From NCBI RefSeq assembly GCF_013185065.1, contig NZ_JAAVTO010000011.1:1-57556 (forward strand): a stretch of 57,556 bases of DNA, written 5' to 3'. The DNA comes from Adlercreutzia sp. ZJ473 (lineage in GTDB: Bacteria > Actinomycetota > Coriobacteriia > Coriobacteriales > Eggerthellaceae). Positions 50,533 through 57,556 of this stretch are shown piece after piece; within the stretch, counting starts at the first letter, position 1, and each line of letters starts with the position of its first letter. The notes below the pieces were generated by a model, which did not search any database, was not told the DNA's origin, and worked only from the letters and a program-made list of their open reading frames with translations. A program made the position numbers and the translations under genes.

Positions 50533-51722
50533 CGCGGGCCGAATATAGGGGCACCGCGGGCCGCGCGCGCGAGGCGGTCGTCCTCGCGGGCGGCTTCGGC
50601 ACGCGCCTCGCGCACGTCGTCCCGGGCGTGTGCAAGCCCATGGCCCCCGTGGCCGGCGAGCCCTTCCTGCGCCGCGTGCTCGACCAGCTCGACGCCGCCG
50701 GGTTCGCCCGCGTGGTCATCGCCGACGGCTACCGCCGCGAGCAGGTGGAGTCCTTCTTCATGGGGACGTACCGGGGCCTGGAGGTCGACTACAGCCCCGA
50801 GGACGCGCCGCTCCTCACGGGCGGCGCCCTCAAGAGGGCCCTGGCCCTGTGCGCGCGGCCCGAGGTCTTCGTGCTCAACGGCGACACGTACCTCGACGCG
50901 GACTTCGCCGCCATGGAGCGCGCCCTCGCGGCGGACCCCGGGGCGGAGTGCGCGATCGCCTCCAAGCGCATGAAGAACTTTGACCGATATGGCACTTTGG
51001 ACATCGCCGTCGATGGGCGCATCCTGGCCTTCCGCGAGAAGGCGCCCTGCCCCGACGGCCTCATAAACGGGGGGACGTACCTAATCCGCCGCGGCGCGCT
51101 CGAGGGGGAGCCGGACGTGTTCTCGCTGGAGAGTGACTGGTTCGCCCGCGTCGTCCATGACGGCGCGCTCGTCGCCGTCGAGGCCGGCGGGGGCTTCGTC
51201 GACATCGGTGTGCCCGAGGACTACGAGCGCGCCCAGGGCCTCTTCGCGCCCGGCGGGGGGTGCGCGGGAGGGCCCGGGCCCGCGCGCTTGGCGATGTTCG
51301 ACCGCGACGGTACCATCAATGTCGATACCGGGCACTTGCACGAGATCGATGGGTGCGAGCTAGTTCCCGGAACTGTCGAGGCGATGCGGCTCTACTCGCA
51401 GGACCCTGCGTGGAGGATCGCCGTGGTCACCAACCAGGCGGGCGTCGCCAGGGGGATGTACTCGGTGGCCGACATGCGCGCGCTGCACCGCGCGATGGCA
51501 GTGGAGCTGCGTGCGCTGGGCGCGCGCGTGGACGCCTGGTACTTCTGCCCGCACCACCCGGACTTCACGGGGGAGTGCGGGTGCCGCAAGCCCAGCCCAG
51601 GCATGCTCGTCCGCGCCATGCGCGACTTCCGCGCCGACCCGGCGCAGTGCGTCATGTACGGCGACTCCGAGAAGGACCGTCTGGCTGCAGACCGGGCAGG
51701 GGTTCGATTCGTGAGCGTTTAA
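50529..51722 (+). CDS. hddC-gmhB: Fused heptose 1-phosphate guanylyltransferase and heptose 1,7-bisphosphate phosphatase
   Basis: Starting at GTG 50529, this 397-residue protein joins two steps of the pathway. Residues about 18-240 are a nucleotidyltransferase (VVLAGGFGTRLAHVVPGVCK, FVLNGDTYLDADF, FVDIGVPEDY), which activates heptose 1-phosphate with GTP. A Gly/Pro linker (APGGGCAGGPG) leads to a HAD phosphatase (about 252-397) with catalytic Asp258/Asp260 in FDRDGTINVDTG and GmhB-type zinc ligands in CPHHPDFTGECGCRKPSPGM. That domain removes the 7-phosphate. Separate genes are usual; fusion would channel the intermediate. With hddA and gmhA the GDP-heptose route is complete. Confidence 0.92.
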   Translation: MTRAEYRGTAGRAREAVVLAGGFGTRLAHVVPGVCKPMAPVAGEPFLRRVLDQLDAAGFARVVIADGYRREQVESFFMGTYRGLEVDYSPEDAPLLTGGALKRALALCARPEVFVLNGDTYLDADFAAMERALAADPGAECAIASKRMKNFDRYGTLDIAVDGRILAFREKAPCPDGLINGGTYLIRRGALEGEPDVFSLESDWFARVVHDGALVAVEAGGGFVDIGVPEDYERAQGLFAPGGGCAGGPGPARLAMFDRDGTINVDTGHLHEIDGCELVPGTVEAMRLYSQDPAWRIAVVTNQAGVARGMYSVADMRALHRAMAVELRALGARVDAWYFCPHHPDFTGECGCRKPSPGMLVRAMRDFRADPAQCVMYGDSEKDRLAADRAGVRFVSV

Positions 51723-51749
51723 GGGTTTTAAACCTGAATCATGGTGACG

Positions 51750-51793
51750 AGAAAGCGGTTTCGAGCCAAAATGTTGGCAAGGAGCCGCTTTCT
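51750..51793 (+). terminator. Terminator-like hairpin after the heptose operon
   Basis: AGAAAGCGG (51750-51758) pairs with CCGCTTTCT (51785-51793), with a short inner GCCA/TGGC pairing. It lies 27 bases after the hddC-gmhB stop. The T content downstream is low, so termination strength is uncertain. Confidence 0.4.
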
Positions 51794-51832
51794 TGCCATT
51801 AGGCGCGCATCAAGCACAGGGGAGAAGACAAG

Positions 51833-52408
51833 ATGAATTCAAGTGAGATCGAGTTCAACAGCCTATGCAACGCGAGGATCTCCGAGGCGATAAACCAAGC
51901 GAATGCGATGGAATTCGAGATCGACGACATTTTGGCAGGCGCGCATTTCAGAGAAAACGGGGAGGCTTTTTCTGAGCAATCCTATCTCGACTACGTCGGA
52001 GGTCATCTGCAGGGAAGCTCGCTGAGCCGAAAGTGCAATGACCTGCTCGAGCTGTCGGAAGCTGAAGTGCTGATTGAAGCCGCAGGCATGCGTCGCGAAG
52101 ACGCCGCAAAGACAATGAGCGCATGGCGTGCGTCGAGAAACAGATTCGCCCACGGGTTTCTCGTCATCAACTCGAGTTCCGACAAGGTGCTCTACCACAA
52201 GGGCTGTTGCTACGACGTCGGATCCCACGTTGACGAGTTTTTCGATCTCAATGCCAAGGTGTTGGGCATCATGGGAGCTGTCAGCTCCTTGCACACGGAA
52301 CACTGGGGCAAGCCTGCCCTTCGCGAGGAAGGAGGCGATCCCGATCACCCTGTTGTAGCGAGAGCGATGAGACCAGCTTCGAGTGATCTCAAAAGCGCTG
52401 AAGCGTGA
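51833..52408 (+). CDS. HEPN-like protein with R-x4-H motif (first of a pair)
   Basis: The 191-residue protein follows GGGGAGAAG and looks all-helical. At 102-107 it has RNRFAH within AWRASRNRFAHGFLVI. This R-x4-H with Asn second and Ala-His-Gly end is the signature of HEPN ribonuclease domains. A second polar patch, HLQGSSLSRKCNDLLE, precedes it. HEPN proteins act as RNA-cutting toxins or defence effectors and often form dimers. The family is not identified beyond the motif, and the motif could be coincidental. The next gene, 31 bases on, carries a matching motif. Confidence 0.55.
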   Translation: MNSSEIEFNSLCNARISEAINQANAMEFEIDDILAGAHFRENGEAFSEQSYLDYVGGHLQGSSLSRKCNDLLELSEAEVLIEAAGMRREDAAKTMSAWRASRNRFAHGFLVINSSSDKVLYHKGCCYDVGSHVDEFFDLNAKVLGIMGAVSSLHTEHWGKPALREEGGDPDHPVVARAMRPASSDLKSAEA

Positions 52409-52439
52409 TTCGGCGTCGACCATTGGGAGGTTTACTGCG

Positions 52440-52889
52440 ATGTTAGACTCAGATGCGATAAAGAGGGCGTTGGCTCGAGGCGAGGAGGGCGTCCTCAACT
52501 CAGTCCGCTATGCTATCGACGAGCGTACTGCCCGGGAATGTGAAACCGCGTTTCAAAAGGGACTTGAAGTCGGCATCGAGAACTCGGTGCGCTCAATGAT
52601 CGCGATTTCCGCTAAAGATGATGCGATGGTGACAGTGCTTCACGATGTGTGGGGGTTTTCGAGGATCGAGGCCGTGGACAGAATTGTTTGGGTGAAGCGG
52701 AGGATTGCCGTGGAGGGACTGGACGAGGTTCTTGCCTCGAAGGGCAAAAGCCCTCGCGAGATTGAGGACTTCCATCGCGCTTATGCGGTTCGCTCAAGAC
52801 TTGCTCATGAGAATGCGCTTTTTGTTCTCTGGAGCGAACCTGACCAGCTTTATCGAAAGCTGGTTGAGATGGGAGAGCCCAAGCGGTAA
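52440..52889 (+). CDS. Second small helical protein with R-x4-H motif
   Basis: The start is ATG 52440 (MLDSDAIKRA), preceded by GGGAGG; the in-frame ATG at 52383 overlaps the previous gene. The 149-residue protein reads helical throughout. RSRLAH at 118-123, in AYAVRSRLAHENALFV, parallels RNRFAH of the preceding protein. Other segments (SVRSMIAISAKDDAMVTVLH, SRIEAVDRIVWVKRRIAV) are not recognised; the latter recalls DUF4351 or helix-turn-helix-like pieces but too weakly to name. The two genes probably form one operon, possibly a toxin-antitoxin or effector pair. Confidence 0.55.
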   Translation: MLDSDAIKRALARGEEGVLNSVRYAIDERTARECETAFQKGLEVGIENSVRSMIAISAKDDAMVTVLHDVWGFSRIEAVDRIVWVKRRIAVEGLDEVLASKGKSPREIEDFHRAYAVRSRLAHENALFVLWSEPDQLYRKLVEMGEPKR

Positions 52890-53235
52890 ACCTGCCCTTG
52901 TTTTGCGTTCGCGCGTTTTTCCTTCGCGAATCTATCTTCTCGTCAAGCGCGAGGTCGTCTTGGGCGCCTCATAGGTGGTGCCGGTCCCGCGGGAGCTCCC
53001 CCGCGTCTGCGGCAGCCTCGCCAGACGGTCCGCCTGCGCAGTGTGCGCAAGCGCGGGCAAGTCTTACAACGTGTGGGATAAATCGTTAAATCCTATGTCT
53101 GATCAGGTAAGAGTTGAAGGGCGAGGCAGGCTCGCTTAAGCTCATCTGCCCTGCTGATCTCAAGGGGTTCTAGACAAAATGTTGGGTAGATAATCGCGAT
53201 AATCAACTCGCCATCAGGCAAAACTCTCTGAATTG
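52890..53235. other. Spacer with no recognised gene
   Basis: The segment contains the motif TGATCAGGT at about 53103, which also recurs at 53321 beside the tandem repeats. No gene or RNA is supported. Confidence 0.35.
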
Positions 53236-53313
53236 AGGCCTTTCCGAAAATCGTGTTGGCGATAGGCCTAAAACAGGCCTTTCCGAAAATCGTGTTGCCG
53301 ATAGGCCTAAAAC
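53236..53313. repeat. Two tandem 39-bp repeats
   Basis: 53236-53274 and 53275-53313 differ at one base. Each unit begins AGGCCTTTCCGAAAATCGTG and contains AGGCCT at both ends (about 28 bases apart), giving palindromic sites. They lie just outside the ISL3-like end and could be protein-binding iterons or slippage duplications. Confidence 0.85.
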
Positions 53314-53528
53314 ATTAACTTGATCAGGTGATTTACATGAGAGCTAATGCGGCAACACCAGATCCAGAAGAAAAAGTGATAGGTTTTTGGCCGTACTGTC
53401 AGATGCCCTCTAAGCTGAGGGTTAAAAAACAAGCTATGAGATGCAGCTTTACAACTAAAAAGACAACATCATGTGACCTTAAGCTCAGGCGGGCTTCTAG
53501 GTACAGGCAGGTGTGCCATGTCCTGCCC

Positions 53529-54233
53529 CTAGCGCTTCTTCTTTCGTTTGGAAGGCTTGGAGGCAAAGGCGGCGGCTTGGGCTTTCTTTCTCCTTGTGTA
53601 GGCAGTGGCACCCTCAACGGCATCCGGTGCCCCGAAGGCCAGAAGCAGCCGTCTTCTGGTCTCCTCGAAGGTGCCGAACCCGCGGCTCTTGCGCTTGAGC
53701 TCTTTGATCTTGTCGTTAGTCGATTCTGCGCGTGCGGTGTTGACATGGCTTGTCGTGGCGGTCACCAGGTACTGCTTGTATCTCGATACGGTCTTGCCAA
53801 AGCGTCGCATCTCGGGAACCTCGAGCCCGCACGCCTTGCCGATCCAGCTGTCGAGAGCCTTCTCGCATTCCTGTCCGTCTGTCCAGTGATGGTCCTGCCA
53901 TATGTAGTAGGGCTGAAGTGTCAGGTAAGCCTGCCGCAGGTGAGAGTGCTTGGAGTCGCAGATGGCGAGCATGCCGCATATCGTCTTCTTCTCTGCCTCA
54001 ATCCACGGTGCGTCTTTGAACTCGCGTCTTCTCTTGCCGCGGTTGGCCGCGAGCTTTCGGTGACGTCTTTTGATGTCGGCCCCGTTGCTCGCGCCCTTCT
54101 GCAGGCGGCGTCGGGCATCATCCATGCAGGAAACGCCCGTCTTTGCGACATGGAACCGGTCAACTCCCATGCATGCGAGCTGGCACCACTTCTTCGCTGC
54201 GTTCAGGTAGACGTCGTACATGTCCGAGCGCAT
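53529..54233 (-). pseudogene. C-terminal half of an ISL3-family transposase (split by insertion)
   Basis: The 234-residue frame holds the DDE_Tnp_ISL3 second half: DMYDVYLNAAKKWCQLACMG then VDRFHVAKTGVSCMDDAR, and AESTNDKIKELKRKSRGFGT with FEETRRRLLLAFG near the C-terminus. The matching N-terminal half lies at 55861-56501, separated by the IS110-type element, so the original gene was one of about 440 codons. The MRSDM methionine is an internal residue, not a native start. Confidence 0.82.
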
Positions 54234-54262
54234 ATGTCCATCGGGATGTCAAGCGGCAATAT

Positions 54263-54301
54263 GAGCCTAACCCCTGATTTTCGCAGACAGGGGTTAGGCT
54301 C
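54263..54301. other. Perfect 14-bp hairpin inside the element's 3' non-coding region
   Basis: GAGCCTAACCCCTG (54263-54276) pairs with CAGGGGTTAGGCTC (54288-54301) around an 11-base loop. It sits 13 bases inside one terminal repeat. In IS110-type elements this region may encode a guide (bridge) RNA, of which this could be one stem, or it may insulate the element from outside transcription. Confidence 0.6.
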
Positions 54302-54584
54302 CGATCCGTTGGATTCAGCGCGATCAAGCGCATCCGTTCAGTGGCTATCTATCGATAGTTTCTCCCGGTCGCTCAAGCGATCCAGTCACATATTCGTGGA
54401 TACAGCACAAGGCTGCCCACATGTTGATCTCTTCGGCAGGGGCAGGGCCGCAGAGCCGCGGAAAGCGACAGATTCAGAAGTCGTACGTAGCAAAGGAGAG
54501 TACTTTGCCGTACATGCTCGGAACGCGGGTTGCCAAAACGCGTCAACGGCACTGAACCAGGGGCGGGATATGTCGATTCGAGAA

Positions 54585-55724
54585 CTAGGGAAGACCCAGT
54601 TCCCGGTCTACCTGACGTCCGATGACCCAGATCCACTTGATCATTTCGGAGGCTACGGCCACTTTCGCCGCATTGGGGCTTTTGCCCAGGTCGTCGACCA
54701 TATGCAGGTATCTCTCGAAAAGCCGCCTGTTGGCCTTTGCGGCGATGGCCTCTACTTCGCCGGAGACGGGCCTTCCCTTGAGAAGGTATTTCTTGTGGGG
54801 CTGGCGCAACCGCATGGGGGCGTTGCATTCGATAGGTGCCCGGCGAAGGCGGCCGTCTCCCTGCTTGGTGATGGGACCAGGGGACCTGCGGTTTCCGCTG
54901 GAAGACTCAGAGGGAGCAGTTCCAAGCCAAGAGGAAAGGCGCCTGGGCGACTTGAAGCGCCTGAAGTCGCCGATCTCCGCCACTGCGAGAAAAGCCGTCT
55001 GGACGTTGACGTCCTTGAGCCCGCGCAAGCCGTCGACATAGGGTTTGAAGCGGGGCGTGTCGGCCAGATCCGCGATCTTCTCCCTGAGCGCTCTGTTCTC
55101 CTGAATCCTCTGGTCGAGCAGCGTCAAGAGGCCGTCCAGGACTTGCTGGGAGACGGGATCGTCGAGGTCGATGGACTTTATCCAGGCCATGTGGTCTTTC
55201 CCCCAAGGGGCCTTCGGTCTTCCGCTTTCGGTGGTTTCTTGCCAAACGTGGCCGTATTTGAGCAGAAGGGCGCTGATGCGCAGCTTCGCCGCCTTGACTT
55301 CGTCGGTTGCGGTCACCCGAAGCCTCGCAAGGTCTCTTGCCCCTTCGATCTCTTCGCTGGGAACCCACACGCAGGAGTATTTCTTGACCGGATTGGTGAT
55401 TTCTCTTCGAATGGCGCAAGCGTCGATCTTGTCGCTTTTTCGACGCTTTTCGATGGAGGTTCTTGCCAGGGAAGATACGGCGATGATGTCGCAGTCGATG
55501 TCTTCGGCTCTGAGTTTTCTCGCCAGGTCAAAACCAGTGCATCCGGATTCATAGGCGCAATAGACAGGGCCGGGCAATTGGCTTGCCCATCGGATGAGGG
55601 CGCAATCCTTGTCGGGTCCTTTGAATACTTTGGAATACTCTTGGCCGTCGTTGATGTTTACGCCTTTGCAGGCCAAGGATTTGGCATGAACGTCGATTCC
55701 TACGTAGGTTGCATGCTGCTGCAT
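54585..55724 (-). CDS. IS110-family transposase
   Basis: ATG 55724 (MQQHATYVGI) follows AAGGAG. The 379-residue enzyme has the N-terminal DEDD nuclease domain: Asp in YVGIDVHAKS, Glu in YESGCTGFDL and Asp in KSDKIDACAI. A C-terminal transposase_20 domain follows, with GLRGLKDVNVQTAFLAVAEI and the serine-containing SSGNRRSPGPITKQGDGRLR. These combine RuvC-like and serine chemistry for seamless insertion. It is full length and apparently intact, so the element may be active. Confidence 0.92.
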   Translation of the reverse strand: MQQHATYVGIDVHAKSLACKGVNINDGQEYSKVFKGPDKDCALIRWASQLPGPVYCAYESGCTGFDLARKLRAEDIDCDIIAVSSLARTSIEKRRKSDKIDACAIRREITNPVKKYSCVWVPSEEIEGARDLARLRVTATDEVKAAKLRISALLLKYGHVWQETTESGRPKAPWGKDHMAWIKSIDLDDPVSQQVLDGLLTLLDQRIQENRALREKIADLADTPRFKPYVDGLRGLKDVNVQTAFLAVAEIGDFRRFKSPRRLSSWLGTAPSESSSGNRRSPGPITKQGDGRLRRAPIECNAPMRLRQPHKKYLLKGRPVSGEVEAIAAKANRRLFERYLHMVDDLGKSPNAAKVAVASEMIKWIWVIGRQVDRELGLP

Positions 55725-55860
55725 AGAGAGGCTCCTTCCAGGCATCGTGTGATTGTCAAATCACGGGAATTGAGACACCTAGATGCTAATCCAGCTTTCG
55801 GGCTGGATAAACCGTTTCTTCAGGTCGGAGCCTCTTTGCGCAACATCCCGATGGACATAT

Positions 55861-56501
55861 CATCAGAAAAACGAGACGCATCTGCGCTCATCTGCTCCGA
55901 ACTGCTTGAACCACTGATCCATATCATCTGCGTCTCTGCCCTCTATGACATCTATCAGATATCCGGTAGCACCGTCATAAGCACAGGCCCAAAACACGCA
56001 GACCTGCTTTCCCGTGTCGGATTCCCGGTAGCTCATGGCATGTATCTCGTCTGTGAGCAGTATGCAGGGAAGTGCTGGCTTTTTGATATGCACGCTGTTT
56101 ATGACGAGGCGCACCGTGTCGTGCGAGACGTTGCAGGCGTGAGCCACCTCGGTTATGGTCTGCCTTCTCCTCAAAAGATCGATGACGTGTTCCTCGAGCG
56201 CATCGGTGATGGTAGGGCTTACGACAGAAGCGAAGGGGACATCCGCACTTTGGGTAGTCCCGCATCTTTTACACCTGAGTCTTTTGACTTTGACGGTCAA
56301 GGTGCAGGGAGTCTCACCTACGACGTGCGCCATGCGCTTGGCGTAGCTGCCATGCCCTGTCATGGTGCGCCCGCACCCAGGGCATGCAAGATCGGGGGCA
56401 TCGATAGTGACGTGGAGGTCGGTAAAGCCGGCGCTGGCTCCCGCCTTATCGACGCGGACGCTGTTTGGCAGGCCAACATCTGCTGGGCGTATCCTGCTCA
56501 T
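55861..56501 (-). pseudogene. N-terminal half of the split ISL3-family transposase
   Basis: Starting at ATG 56501 (MSRIRPADVG), the frame has the ISL3 zinc ribbon (CPGCGRTMTGHGSYAKRMAH, then RLRCKRCGTTQSADVPF). A helix-turn-helix (RRRQTITEVAHACNVSHDTV) and the first DDE segment (LTDEIHAMSYRESDTGKQVC, DVIEGRDADDMDQWFKQFGA) follow. It is cut after DERRCVSFF by the IS110-type insertion; the rest lies at 53529-54233. Confidence 0.82.
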
Positions 56502-56635
56502 GAGGCCGTCACCCAGCCCTCGAATCCCAAGATGGCAAGCCTGCACCACCCGGGGCAGTCTTCAATTGCACCGTCATTAAAGGCGCATCCGCGTGAGAAG
56601 CACTTTTCTGAGAGTGCCTCAACACACAGCACGTC

Positions 56636-56803
56636 TCATGCGCTGTGCTCGTCTTGTTCGATTCTTTTCAGCGCGGCGAGCTCGACTTCGTGTGCGGCGA
56701 GAACACTGCCGTCGGGCTTTTCGCGCTCATTTGCGTATGTGCCGGGCAAAAGACCCTGCGTATACGCAAGCCTTCTTTTCCTGTTGGCCTCTCTGCTGTT
56801 CAT
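56636..56803 (-). CDS. Possible small protein upstream of the ISL3 transposase
   Basis: A 55-residue frame begins at ATG 56803 with GGAG upstream. It reads MNSREANRKRRLAYTQGLLP, then NEREKPDGSVLAAHEVELAA. It is charged and not recognised. It could be a passenger or chance frame within the ISL3 element. Confidence 0.25.
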   Translation of the reverse strand: MNSREANRKRRLAYTQGLLPGTYANEREKPDGSVLAAHEVELAALKRIEQDEHSA

Positions 56804-56841
56804 GGAGTCGCTCCAATCCTCCGATGACGCAGATGCCGCAA

Positions 56842-56885
56842 GGAGGATGCGAGGTGTTGCCGGCACCTCGCATCCTCCGCTTTTT
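56842..56885 (+). terminator. Strong rho-independent terminator-like hairpin
   Basis: GGAGGATGCGAGGTG (56842-56856) pairs perfectly with CACCTCGCATCCTCC (56864-56878), followed by GC and TTTTT (56881-56885). In the plus direction this is a classic terminator. It faces transcription coming from outside into the ISL3 element and may protect the transposase gene. Confidence 0.55.
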
Positions 56886-57007
56886 CGCTTCCGATACGCT
56901 CTTGGATCCGCGCTATCGGAAATCGCTGTCAATAGACTTGCTCGGAAGCTCGAGACAAGCATGAAAGTGGTCGCATGAAATCGCAATACCCCAGGTCAGG
57001 GCAGGTG

Positions 57008-57040
57008 AGCAACACAACTCTCCACAAGAGTTGTGTTGCT
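57008..57040. other. Perfect 14-bp hairpin near an ISL3 end
   Basis: AGCAACACAACTCT (57008-57021) and AGAGTTGTGTTGCT (57027-57040) are exact inverted repeats around CCACA. It lies between the two ISL3-related sequences and may be a terminus or terminator of one of them. Confidence 0.5.
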
Positions 57041-57295
57041 AGACCCAAAATGGAGGCAGAAATTGGCAAAACAACACCAGATTCAGAAAGGCCTGAATTG
57101 AACGTATCTTTGACAACTAAAATCCCTGTTCAAACCCGATTTTGGGTACAGCAACCTATGCCCTCGGCAGGGCGAATTTTCGCGGATTCAGTTTTCAGCG
57201 CCCTAGGGGCGCAGATCGCCCAGGGGCGTCACCGCCTTCTTGCGCGGCAGCGCGGCGTCGGTCAAGCGCATCGCCTCCGCTTCACGGGTTGTCCG

Positions 57296-57487
57296 CTAGC
57301 CCCTCGGGTCCTCGAGCTTGACGCCGTTGATCCTGACGCCGCGCTCGACGATCCTCATGCAGCCCAGGGACAGCAGGCAGCGCCTGCGCATGCGCTCGAA
57401 GGTCTCGAGCCCGCAGCTCATGCGCTTCATCACCTTGATGGAGTTGTTGAGTCCCCATATGACCCGGATCCTGTCAAGCGGGCGCAA
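57296..57487 (-). pseudogene. C-terminal fragment of a second ISL3-family transposase
   Basis: RIRVIWGLNNSIKVMKRMSC, GLETFERMRRRCLLSLGC and the end RINGVKLEDPRG match the last segment of DDE_Tnp_ISL3 enzymes. At the position where the family has the catalytic Glu (IEGLN) this copy has Trp (VIWGLN). No complete frame to the window edge is evident, so the copy is probably inactive. Confidence 0.65.
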
Positions 57488-57556
57488 GGAGAGGCCCCTC
57501 GTCCGTCGGCGAGGGATCTCTCTCCATATGCATCGACCCTGTGGTGCGGATCCCGT

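Larger units (their letters stand above)
54232..55860 (-). mobile_element. IS110/IS1111-type insertion sequence inside the ISL3 gene
   Basis: Perfect 18-bp inverted repeats, ATATGTCCATCGGGATGT at 54232-54249 and its complement at 55843-55860, lie at the points where the ISL3 coding sequence breaks off. They bracket a single transposase gene. The non-coding flank is short (118 bases) on the 5' side and long (335 bases) on the 3' side. This asymmetry and the repeats fit the IS1111 subgroup. The exact outermost bases and any target duplication could not be fixed. Confidence 0.75.

Noticed and set aside
53328-56978. A 1216-codon open frame on the plus strand
   Set aside because: It lies antisense to the two ISL3 halves and the IS110-type transposase, has no ribosome site or domain, and results from codon bias on the opposite strand.
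1-57556. tRNA, rRNA and riboswitch genes
   Set aside because: I looked for cloverleaf ends and conserved rRNA or riboswitch cores in the larger spacers and saw none; short or divergent cases could be missed without a covariance search.

Overview
The window looks like a high-GC Gram-positive gut actinobacterium, most likely class Coriobacteriia and probably Eggerthellaceae. This is inferred from the high GC of most genes, a Tn1549/CTn-type conjugation module written in GC-rich codons, class B sortase anchoring, and promoters placed directly against start codons. No rRNA, tRNA or housekeeping marker is present, so the assignment is moderate.

Region 1 (1-24.0 kb, almost all minus strand) is the core of an integrative and conjugative element. 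Read in transcription order it holds three intact large serine recombinases plus one catalytically degenerate paralogue (23.9 to 18.1 kb), a replication initiator and DnaC-like loader, a 1335-residue thioester/VaFE surface adhesin with its own class B sortase, and the type IV secretion set: PcfB (DUF3801), VirD4, Maff2, VirB6-like, PrgI, VirB4, NlpC/P60 (CD1108), DUF4315, DUF4366 (CD1107). It ends with an ArdC-like antirestriction protein. Many of these genes overlap by 1-17 bases, so they are probably co-transcribed and translationally coupled. No relaxase is visible; it probably lies outside the window. Four GGTACC boxes at 39-108 mark an insertion-sequence-like junction on the left.

Region 2 (24.0-34.0 kb) is cargo lying between two inverted, almost identical copies of a DUF6870-type gene. 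It contains an AbiE toxin-antitoxin pair, a 1379-residue NACHT-like STAND NTPase with a C-terminal beta-propeller (a candidate phage-defence protein), a sigma-region-4-like regulator, a degenerate YraN-like protein and a tandem RelB/DinJ-like antitoxin without a visible toxin.

Region 3 (34.0-41.4 kb) mixes debris with more defence or toxin-antitoxin genes: a broken AlbA_2/HATPase gene, the 3' end of a degraded group II intron, an intact AlbA_2-HATPase regulator, an AAA/DUF4143 ATPase behind a duplicated hairpin, and a second AbiE pair on the minus strand.

Region 4 (41.4-51.7 kb) is an exopolysaccharide or cell-surface glycan locus. A 5'-truncated polyprenyl-phosphate sugar transferase and a 15-codon gene stub, both GC-rich, are followed by an AT-rich cassette (about 41.93-48.87 kb): SDR sugar-nucleotide enzyme, glycosyltransferase, EpsG-type polymerase joined to an acyltransferase, polysaccharide pyruvyl transferase and flippase. 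The locus then returns to very GC-rich hddA, gmhA and a fused hddC-gmhB, which together make GDP-D-glycero-alpha-D-manno-heptose.

Region 5 (51.7-57.6 kb) begins with two adjacent small proteins that each carry an R-x4-H motif of the HEPN type, a possible undescribed ribonuclease or toxin-antitoxin pair. It ends in nested insertion sequences: an ISL3-family transposase gene split by an IS110/IS1111-type element with perfect 18-bp inverted repeats and a 336-bp downstream non-coding stretch, then the C-terminus of a second ISL3 transposase.
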